Shown piece by piece: positions 26,347-33,800 of a stretch of DNA of 64,000 nucleotides (within the stretch, counting starts at the first letter, position 1; the number at the start of each line of letters is the position of its first letter). A program made the position numbers and the translations under genes. Under the pieces are notes generated by a model. It saw only the letters and a list, made by a program, of their open reading frames with translations. It did not search any database and was not told the origin of the DNA. The stretch comes from Lachnospiraceae bacterium (GTDB lineage: Bacteria > Bacillota > Clostridia > Lachnospirales > Lachnospiraceae), in the NCBI GenBank assembly GCA_017556805.1, contig JAFYMC010000035.1, positions 124,001 to 188,000 on the forward strand, in the 5' to 3' direction.

Positions 26347-27045
26347 CTATAATACAAACTCCCGCCTTGTAATAAATCCTGTTTCATCCTTTTCAACATG
26401 AATTACAAACGGAAACTTATCGTACTTCACACACATAAAGAAATCCTCTTTCGGGTAAACTTCCTGTTGCTCTTCGTCAAAGAAATGCTCTCCGCCGTGT
26501 TTTTGTAAATCAGCTATACGTTGCTCAAAATCAGGCAATTCTACGCCTTCCACCAAACTTTTGATATATTCCGCGCAAAGCTCATCCTCTGCCGCTGGGC
26601 GCACACCGGCGTACCCCATGCAAACCAAAGAAACCGTATCCGGCTGACTTTTCTTTATGTATTCGGCTACTGCCTTAGCATTCACAAGACTTCCGGTAAT
26701 AATCTCCGAAGCTCCTGTCGCATTTACAATTCCTTGTGTTCCGGCGCTGGTGGTATGAAGTATAGTCTTTCCCTTTACCTCCTCAGGACGCACTGTAGAC
26801 GGCGAATTTCCGAAGTCAAAGCCCTCGCACTTTTTCCCGTGACGTTCTCCGATTAATACGCTGCCCGGAAGTTCTTTGTTTAACACAAACGCATTTTCTA
26901 CGGATCCGATGGGACGGATTTCTTTCACACCCATGTCATATAAATAACACTCCAACGAAAAGGCCCGGAACACGTCAATAATCACCGTCAAACCTTCCGC
27001 CTGTTTTGCTCCTTCGATTAAATGTAAAATATTAACCTTACTCAT
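26347..27045 (-). CDS. comB: 2-phosphosulfolactate phosphatase family (ComB)
   Basis: Protein of 232 residues of the ComB family, magnesium-dependent phosphatases first described in coenzyme M synthesis. Motifs include VIIDVFRAFSLECYLYDMG, GERHGKKCEGFDFGNSPS, LHTTSAGTQG and MGYAGVRPAAEDELCAEY. Bacteria that lack coenzyme M also have the family, so the actual substrate is uncertain. The start has AGGAGG 8 nt upstream. It follows an alpha/beta hydrolase gene by 27 bases and is followed by a NUDIX remnant. Confidence 0.85.
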   Translation of the reverse strand: MSKVNILHLIEGAKQAEGLTVIIDVFRAFSLECYLYDMGVKEIRPIGSVENAFVLNKELPGSVLIGERHGKKCEGFDFGNSPSTVRPEEVKGKTILHTTSAGTQGIVNATGASEIITGSLVNAKAVAEYIKKSQPDTVSLVCMGYAGVRPAAEDELCAEYIKSLVEGVELPDFEQRIADLQKHGGEHFFDEEQQEVYPKEDFFMCVKYDKFPFVIHVEKDETGFITRREFVL

Positions 27046-27072
27046 TCACTGTTCCTCCTATTCCTACTTTTT

Positions 27073-28176
27073 TCATTTTAACGTATCAATAAACTCTTTT
27101 ATCAGTTGACCGCATTCTACCGGCTTCTGCTCGTAAATCATATGGTCTCCGCCCAGACAAATCACCTGACAGTTTCCCATCTTCTCCGCATAAGGATATA
27201 TCGTTTCCTTTCTGCTATTTTCAAAATTATCGAGAATCTCTTGCAATTGTTCCTCGTCCTCAAACTCCGTTTGACGTAACGGCAAATCCAAATCGTTTAT
27301 TTCAATCTGACGGTTAATCCATTTCTGATATTCTTCCAAATCTTCCTTACTTGAAATTCCCCAACTGGCACAAATATAGAGTTTCGGAACCTCGTTTGTC
27401 ACAATTCCGCTAAAAGCCTCCTGTGCATTTCTTGCCAATAAATTTGCTTCGGAAATTGGCGCAACCGAATCCATCGTCAAGAGATACAACGCATCGCCAA
27501 GATACTGTTCCTCTTCGGAATAATTATCCGGATACCGGTACAAATACTCGTGTAACACATATCGGCTCAGTCCCAGCTTTGCAAGAACAGCCAGCATCCG
27601 GTCGCCAAAGCTCACCTTCTCTATTACTTCCTCTTCCTCAAACGCATTCGCAGAAAGCTGCGACCCATCTACAAAGACAATTGCCTCAATTTCCTCCGGA
27701 TAATGGCTGACCCAATAATTTGCGTAAGCGCCTCCGATAGAATGCGGCATAAGAATGTACGGGCCGTCAATCCCTACATTCTGTAGAGCCTTTCGGTAAT
27801 CCTCCACGATATAAGAAAGCGTCATGGCATGATTCGTGTCGCCACTGAAGCCGTACCCTGCCCGGTCCACAAACACCACCCGGTTCTCCTTCTCAAGGCA
27901 CGCTGTCATCTGCCTTGCCGCAACCGAAAATTCACCCATTCCAAGCCCTGCAAGTCCCACAATGGTATGAGCCCCGTCTTCCTTACCGAATACCGCCACA
28001 TTTAAAGAATACTCTCCTATAGAGACCGGATTATAGTAGCCGTGCTCTTTTAATAACTCAAGCTCTTGTTTTAACTTGATTTTATGAAAAATAAAGGTTC
28101 CGAGAATAAAAAGAACCAATAAAGAAACTAGTACAAATAATATGTATAATGCTATTTTCCTGATTCTTTTTGCCAT
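27073..28176 (-). CDS. Membrane-anchored alpha/beta hydrolase
   Basis: Protein of 367 residues with an N-terminal transmembrane helix (about 8-30) and an alpha/beta hydrolase domain facing outward. The oxyanion stretch is VGLAGLGMGEFS, the strand VVFVDRAGYGFSGD is typical, and the nucleophile elbow is PHSIGGAYAN with Ser146. A cap domain spans about 185-290. The C-terminal CLGGDHMIYEQKP supplies the catalytic histidine. Substrate unknown; such proteins act as esterases or peptidases. The ATG has GGAGG upstream. It is likely cotranscribed with comB. Confidence 0.83.
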   Translation of the reverse strand: MAKRIRKIALYILFVLVSLLVLFILGTFIFHKIKLKQELELLKEHGYYNPVSIGEYSLNVAVFGKEDGAHTIVGLAGLGMGEFSVAARQMTACLEKENRVVFVDRAGYGFSGDTNHAMTLSYIVEDYRKALQNVGIDGPYILMPHSIGGAYANYWVSHYPEEIEAIVFVDGSQLSANAFEEEEVIEKVSFGDRMLAVLAKLGLSRYVLHEYLYRYPDNYSEEEQYLGDALYLLTMDSVAPISEANLLARNAQEAFSGIVTNEVPKLYICASWGISSKEDLEEYQKWINRQIEINDLDLPLRQTEFEDEEQLQEILDNFENSRKETIYPYAEKMGNCQVICLGGDHMIYEQKPVECGQLIKEFIDTLK

Positions 28177-28224
28177 ATACTGCCTCCATATTGTTTCATA
28201 CTCTTTAACATAACACTCTACTCT

Positions 28225-28575
28225 TTACTCAAAAAACTTCCCCTGATAAAAGTTCTCATTCTCCAACTTCTTCGCTGTAATCCGAAACAATACACATCCG
28301 TCCGGGCACATCAAAACCTTACTGTATTCGCTGTCTCCACCGATATTTATCAGGTTTCCGCCACTTCGAACCGCTTCCATAATCGGAAACAGTAACGTCA
28401 TGGTTTTGGAACAAATACCGTATCCTTGTGTATTCACCGGACAACCGTAAGTACAAGTGTACTTATCTCCGATTTGCTCTCCGTTTCTGCAGAACCGTTC
28501 TGTTTCATCATTGTCTTTATTGAATCCAATCACTTCGATTTCCCATTCGTATTCTTCATCGTACCATTTTTTCAT
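28225..28575 (-). CDS. TIGR04076 family protein
   Basis: Small soluble protein of 116 residues with several cysteines (CTYGCPVNTQGYGICS and VLMCPDGCVLFRI). The order, a beta hairpin, CTYGCP, a helix containing LFPIMEAVRSGG, then a CPDG end, matches the TIGR04076 family, which has no known function and is common in anaerobes. The cysteine spacing suggests metal or cluster binding, but this is inference. AGGAGG precedes the ATG by 8 nt. No gene partner is obvious; the type I toxin-antitoxin locus lies immediately upstream. Confidence 0.75.
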   Translation of the reverse strand: MKKWYDEEYEWEIEVIGFNKDNDETERFCRNGEQIGDKYTCTYGCPVNTQGYGICSKTMTLLFPIMEAVRSGGNLINIGGDSEYSKVLMCPDGCVLFRITAKKLENENFYQGKFFE

Positions 28576-28620
28576 ACAGTTTCCTCCTCAAACATGTTTT
28601 TCAGAAAAGTAAAAAGTCTA

Positions 28621-28650
28621 TTTACAACTTACATCATACCATGTTATAAT
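28621..28650 (+). promoter_or_regulatory. Promoter of the antitoxin RNA
   Basis: TTTACA (28621-28626) and TATAAT (28645-28650) with an 18-base spacer on the plus strand, pointing toward the 3' end of the toxin gene. Confidence 0.7.
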
Positions 28651-28656
28651 TATTTT

Positions 28657-28750
28657 AGAAAGAGCAACCGCCACCAAGGTGGTTAGCCTCTCAAATGGTT
28701 TGCAAAATGCCTACCTTCGACCGCTAAGTACAAAGGTAGGCATTTTTATT
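28657..28750 (+). ncRNA. Predicted antitoxin RNA of a type I toxin-antitoxin system
   Basis: A short transcript of about 90-95 nt is predicted between the TATAAT at 28645 and the hairpin terminator at 28704-28746. It contains no credible ORF. Its 5' part (AGAGCAACCGCCACC, then GGTGGTTAGCCTC) can pair partly with the GGAGGTGGTG ribosome binding region of the toxin mRNA, and its 3' end overlaps the toxin mRNA terminator in antisense. This convergent arrangement with a shared terminator is the layout of par/Fst- and TxpA-type loci. The exact ends are inferred. Confidence 0.62.
28704..28746. terminator. Bidirectional terminator shared by toxin and antitoxin
   Basis: A perfect 14-bp stem (AAAATGCCTACCTT / AAGGTAGGCATTTT) with a 15-base loop. 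The plus strand continues TATTTT and the minus strand ends in TTTT, so both convergent transcripts can stop here. The toxin stop codon touches the stem. Confidence 0.82.
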
Positions 28751-28844
28751 TTCGCTTGTTCTTCCTATCTATGTAGGCAAGCAGTGAAATGAGTAACGCT
28801 CCAAACAACAACATCAAAGATATTGCTTCGTATATCGTCATCAT
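28746..28844 (-). CDS. Holin-like small toxin (Hol-Tox family, type I TA)
   Basis: A 32-residue peptide beginning MMTIYEAISLMLLFGALL, with a single hydrophobic helix (residues 7-24) and a basic tail (DRKNKRK). The MxxYExxxLMxxF opening is typical of the putative holin-like toxins related to TxpA, BsrG and YonT of Bacillus, which disrupt membrane function when not silenced by an antisense RNA. GGGAGGTGG lies 8 nt before the chosen ATG. The gene has its own promoter, a 65-70 nt leader, and faces a short convergent RNA. It is too short for normal ORF calling. Chromosomal stability or prophage-remnant roles are both possible. Confidence 0.78.
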   Translation of the reverse strand: MMTIYEAISLMLLFGALLISLLAYIDRKNKRK

Positions 28845-28916
28845 CCACACCACCTCCCTTCTGTAAAACGCTTGCAGCCGGGAGGCTACCACCCTGTACA
28901 CGATTGCTCTATAATT

Positions 28917-28944
28917 ATTATATCACATTCCAAACATATGTTCA
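28917..28944 (-). promoter_or_regulatory. Promoter of the toxin mRNA
   Basis: TATAAT (28917-28922) on the minus strand with a weak TGAACA (28939-28944) 16 bases upstream. The start would be near 28910, giving a 5' end AGAGCAATCG close to that of the antitoxin RNA. Confidence 0.6.
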
Positions 28945-28970
28945 TGATTATTTTGAACTAAACAAAAAAA

Positions 28971-28988
28971 CACTTATTTTCATAAGTG
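28971..28988 (-). terminator. Terminator of the tRNA-Glu transcript
   Basis: On the minus strand CACTTAT pairs with ATAAGTG around a GAAA loop and is followed by TTTTTTT (28964-28970). It lies 35 bases after the second tRNA. Confidence 0.82.
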
Positions 28989-29023
28989 CTTCTTCGGGGT
29001 TGGGCTGTATCAAAAATACAGAG

Positions 29024-29095
29024 CAGCTCGTAGCGGAATCGAACCGCTGTTTTCGCCGTGAGAGGGCGACGTCTTGACCGCTTGACCAACGAGCC
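29024..29095 (-). tRNA. tRNA-Glu (anticodon CUC), copy 2
   Basis: A 72-nt tRNA with 7-bp acceptor stem (GGCTCGT / ACGAGCT, one G-U pair), D-arm GGTCAAGCGGTCAA, anticodon stem TCGCC/GGCGA with loop CTCTCAC giving anticodon CUC, and T-arm GCGGTTCGATTCCGC. CCA is not encoded. Identical in all 72 positions to the neighbouring copy. Confidence 0.95.
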
Positions 29096-29129
29096 ATAAC
29101 CTATTTAATTAAATCATCCTAAGGATGAG

Positions 29130-29201
29130 CAGCTCGTAGCGGAATCGAACCGCTGTTTTCGCCGTGAGAGGGCGACGTCTTGACCGCTTGACCAACGAGC
29201 C
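29130..29201 (-). tRNA. tRNA-Glu (anticodon CUC), copy 1
   Basis: The same 72-nt sequence as the copy at 29024-29095, lying upstream of it on the minus strand with a 34-base spacer. Cloverleaf and CUC anticodon as above, without encoded CCA. Both copies should come from the promoter at 29218-29246. Confidence 0.95.
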
Positions 29202-29217
29202 GTAACTTGCAAAACAG

Positions 29218-29246
29218 ATTATACAACAGGAACATCTAAATTGCAA
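29218..29246 (-). promoter_or_regulatory. Promoter of the tRNA-Glu pair
   Basis: TTGCAA (29241-29246) and TATAAT (29218-29223) on the minus strand with a 17-base spacer, about 16 bases upstream of the first tRNA. Confidence 0.8.
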
Positions 29247-29364
29247 GCTATTTTTTACTTTTTCTTAAAGTTTAACTATTTTTCGAATTATCAGTTAATT
29301 CCAACATATACTGAATACCAACCTCCGGATGCTTTTTCTGTATACTTCTTGGGCATCCCACAAG

Positions 29365-30825
29365 CTACCAACGCTGAAAAACACTGATTATTTCCCATGC
29401 TCCGTCCACATATTTTGTATCCCAGGCCAAGGCAAACCCACCCCATCTGTCTCCCAGGTCGGTATGCCATTGAATCCTGTCATCCATAATATGAAATTCA
29501 TAATACGAAGATATTTGTAAAACATGCGCTCCGTTCTCTTCCGTCGTATACCATTCCAGCCATTCCTCAACGGTCAAATCCCGAAAGACATAGCCTTCAT
29601 CAAGATTTAACGTGGCAACCTTCTCATCATTCCGGTATAGAGCAATCTGTCGCTCCGACACTGCCTCTGCTATAAGCGTCGGTCCCTCCGGCAATTCCAT
29701 CGGCACCAGCCCATCATCCGTTTGCATAAAAAGATGCAGTATCGTCCAGCCTCCGCCGGTACCCGAACCGGATTCCCGAAACAAAAACATTGTCGTCTCC
29801 TCGTTTGCCTGCCAAACATACCAGTTAATCCAGTCCCCGATTGCATCGTCTGTAATTAATAGTTCTTTTCCGTTTCCGAAATGAATGGTGTAGCTTTCCG
29901 AATCCTTACAATCCTTCCAAATACGATCAAGGGTTCCGTCACCGTCAAAATCCTCCAAAATATCTTTGTCCCGATAACAGAAGGCTTCATCCAGATATCC
30001 GACATATCGTCGCTGTTTCTCTGTTTCCGTCATTTCTCCTCGGCCCAGCCCCCAACCGGTGTTGGTTCCGTTCACATTCCACATCGGAAGCTCCATAGAA
30101 GTAAGCACCCATTTACCCAGACTGTATTCCAGTGTCCAGGAGGCCGCATATTCCTTCCCTTCTACATAGAACTTGCCCCTGCACCAAATAGCGGAACCTC
30201 CGTGACATTCCGCATCCAGCAAAGAAAACTCATTTCCGCTTATGGTATAGCGATAAGCATTCCCTTCTTTCTCCATCCCCATGGTCGTTTCCAAATAGTG
30301 TCCTAAAGTACCGTAGGCCGGTTTTTCATCCAGAGTTGTGGTTCCGAGATCTAAGCCGTTACAGGAAACGGTAAACTCTGTGCCGCTCTCCTGATAGCAG
30401 GTAATGGTAACCGTTTGCGGAACCTGCAAAGAAATGTCTTCCGAGTCATTTTTTATCACCATGCGCATATCCTGCATCAACCCGGATTTGTCTACTTCCT
30501 TTGCACATATATAGTCGTCAACCCCGTCTCCGTTAAAATCCGCTTTTGCAAGTATGGTCATTTCCTGCAGTTCGGAACCGGTCACACTTGTGTTGCTGCC
30601 GGAACCGTCCGTTCCGCCGTTCCCGACAGTACCTGCATTTCCGGCGTCCTCTGCATTTCCTGCATTTTCAACAGCTCCCGTAGCTTCCGGGGCTGCCTCG
30701 GTAAGCCTGGTCTCCCCATCCTGCTTCTTGTCCTTTTCTGTTCCGGAGCAACCGGACAGCGCCAAGCACAGAACACAACTAAACATCAGTGCTATTCTTT
30801 TGTAGCCTTTCATTTTCTTCCTCAT
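29365..30825 (-). CDS. Secreted lipoprotein with FG-GAP/VCBS-like repeats
   Basis: Protein of 486 residues with a lipoprotein signal (basic MRKKMKGYKR, hydrophobic core, lipobox LALSGC, Cys26), then a low-complexity Gly/Ala/Asn linker (about 45-80), and a body with two calcium-type loops, ADFNGDGVDDYI (about 93) and DFDGDGTLDRIW, typical of FG-GAP/VCBS beta-propeller blades. It should be anchored on the outer face of the membrane. The ligand is unknown. The start is at 30825, because AGGAGGGAG lies upstream; the frame extends to 30843 without a better site. It follows polC on the same strand by 33 bases. Confidence 0.78.
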   Translation of the reverse strand: MRKKMKGYKRIALMFSCVLCLALSGCSGTEKDKKQDGETRLTEAAPEATGAVENAGNAEDAGNAGTVGNGGTDGSGSNTSVTGSELQEMTILAKADFNGDGVDDYICAKEVDKSGLMQDMRMVIKNDSEDISLQVPQTVTITCYQESGTEFTVSCNGLDLGTTTLDEKPAYGTLGHYLETTMGMEKEGNAYRYTISGNEFSLLDAECHGGSAIWCRGKFYVEGKEYAASWTLEYSLGKWVLTSMELPMWNVNGTNTGWGLGRGEMTETEKQRRYVGYLDEAFCYRDKDILEDFDGDGTLDRIWKDCKDSESYTIHFGNGKELLITDDAIGDWINWYVWQANEETTMFLFRESGSGTGGGWTILHLFMQTDDGLVPMELPEGPTLIAEAVSERQIALYRNDEKVATLNLDEGYVFRDLTVEEWLEWYTTEENGAHVLQISSYYEFHIMDDRIQWHTDLGDRWGGFALAWDTKYVDGAWEIISVFQRW

Positions 30826-30858
30826 AGTCTCCCTCCTATGCATTGCTAGGCACCGAAT

Positions 30859-33800
30859 TTACATCGAAAACAAATCCATCAACGACATCTGGTTGGACTT
30901 CGGTATATCGCCTAAAAGCCCCAAATCTCCCATCTGGTCCGCAATGGTCTGGCTTATTTTACAACGGGTACGGAAATCGTCCTGGGACAGGAACGGCCCG
31001 TCCTTTGCCGCCTCCTCAATCTGCTCTGCCGCCGTCTCACCAACACCGTCGATGCTGTCAAAGGACGGCATCAGCTTTCCGTCAATAATCTGGAAAGCAT
31101 GGGCCTTTGCTTTAAACAAATCAATCGGCATAAAATCATAGCCTCTCGCGTACATTTCCTGCACGATTTTCATATCGTTGTAGGAGTCCTCATCCTTCGG
31201 AGAAGCGGTCTTAGTGTCCATCTTTTTCTTGATTTCCTTCATATTCCGCTCCAGTACCTCTTTGCCGAGACACATGGTTTCGTAGCTGAATGCCTTTGCA
31301 CGGATTCCAAAGAATGCCGCATAGTACGCTAACGGATAATAAATTTTAAAGTGAGCCACGCGGAAGGCCATCATAACATACGCACACGCATGGGCCTTCG
31401 GGAACATGTACTTAATCTGTTTACAGGACCAGATATACCAGTCCGGGATGCCTTGGGCAATCATGGCCTCTTCCATCTCCGGCGTCAGACCCTTACCCTT
31501 TCGCACGCTCTCCATGATTTTAAAGGCCAGACCGTTCTCTACGCCCTGATAAATGAGAAATACCATAATATCGTCTCGGGTACAGATGGCATTGGACAGA
31601 GTACACTTTCCTTCCTGAATCAGGAGCTGGGTGTTATTTAACCATACGTCCGTACCGTGGGACAGACCGGAAATTCGAATCATGTCTGAAAAGCTTTGTG
31701 GCTTCGTATCACGAAGCATCTGCATAACAAACGGTGTACCCAGTTCCGGAAGACCGAGACTGCCGAGGTCACAACCACCGATATCATCCGGTGTAATGCC
31801 CAATGCCTCCGTGGAGGAGAACAGGGAAATGACCTTCTTATCGTCTAACGGTATCTGCTTTGCATCCACGCCCGTCAAATCCTCCAGACGACGAATCATG
31901 GTCGGATCATCGTGCCCGAGAATATCAAGCTTAAGCAGGTTATGGTCAATGGAATGGTAATCAAAGTGGGTGGTGACCGTCTTTGTGGTCATATCGTTTG
32001 CCGGACGTTGTACCGGCGTAAACTTATATATCTCGTGTCCGATGGGAAGTACGATAATACCGCCCGGATGCTGTCCGGTGGAACGTCGCACGCCTACACA
32101 GCCGGTGGAGATACGCTCTATCTCCGCCTTTCGCATGACAATTCCGTGCTCTTCGTTATACTTCAATACATAACCGTAAGCGGTCTTTTCCGCCAAAGTT
32201 GCGATGGTTCCCGCACGGAAGGTCTGGCCTTTTCCGAAAATAACCTCCGTATAATCATGGGCCTTTGCCTGATATTCACCGGAAAAGTTCAGGTCGATAT
32301 CCGGCTCCTTATCACCGTAGAACCCAAGGAAGGTTTCAAACGGAATATCGTGTCCGTCCTTAATGAGCGGTTTCCCACAGTTCGGACAGATTCTGTCCGG
32401 CATATCACAGCCCGATAAACCGCGCTTCTGGCAGTCCTTTACCTCCTCGGAATCAAAATCCGAGAAGAAACATTCGGTACAATAATAGTGGGCCGGCAGC
32501 GGATTTACCTCCGTAATACCGGACATGGTGGCCACGAAGGAGGAACCTACGGAACCTCGGGAACCTACCAGATAGCCGTCCTCATTGGACTTCCAAACCA
32601 GCTTTTGGGCAATAATATACATCACGGCGAAACCGTTCTTAATAATGGAATTTAACTCATGCTCCAGACGCTCTTCTACAATTCCCGGCAAATTTTCACC
32701 GTACATGGAATGGGCCTTATCGTAACAAATCTTACGCAGGGTCTTGTCCGAATCCTCAATAACCGGCGGACACTTATCCGGATGAATCGGAGACACATAT
32801 TCAATCATATCCGCAATTTTCTGCGGATTATCAAGGACTACCTCCTCCGCCTTTTCCTGTCCGAGATAAGAGAACTCTGCCAGCATTTCTTCCGTAGTAC
32901 GGAAGTACAGCGGAGCCTGATTGTCCGCATCCGCAAAGCCCTTACAGGACATAATGATGCGGCGGTATACCTCATCCTCCGGATTTAAAAAATGCACGTC
33001 ACAGGTGGCTGCCACCGGCTTGTTATACTGCTCGCCCAGTGCAATAATCTTTTTATTGATGGCAATCAAATCCTCCTCGGACTTGATATTCTCATGCTTC
33101 TCATCCGCAATCATAAACTGATTGTTACCGAGGGGCTGAATCTCGTAATAATCGTAAAATTCACAGAGACGCTCGATTTCATTTTGCGGCGACTCACGCA
33201 AAATCGCCTGATACAACTCTCCCGCTTCACAGGCAGAGCCGATAATAAGGCCTTCCCTGTTTTCCAGGAATACACTCTTCGGAATACGCGGACGTCTGGC
33301 ATAATAATCAATATGGGAAAGAGAAACCAGACGATATAAGTTGATTCGACCCGTCTCATTCTGACACAAAATAATGGCATGGTAGGTCGGCATCTTTTTA
33401 ATCATTTCCGGCGTCGGCTTACATACCTCATTGACCTCATCCAAGGATACCGTCTTACGTTCTCTAAGCATATCAAGGAACTTTACAAAAATATCCGCCG
33501 TCGCCTTGGCATCATCTACCGCACGATGATGGTTTTCCAGGGAAACGCCCAGCTCTCGTGCCACCACATCCAGTTTAAATCGCGATAATCCAGGCAACAA
33601 AGCTCTTGCCAGTCCCACCGTATCAATGACCGTAAAATCATAGGTCAGTCCCAAACGCTCCGCATTCACACGAATAAATCCTGTATCAAAGGAAGCATTA
33701 TGAGCAACCAGCGTACAGTCCTTACAAAACTCTAAAAATTCCGGTAAAATCACTTCAATTTCCGGCGAATCCATAACCATGGAATCCTTAATACCGGTCA

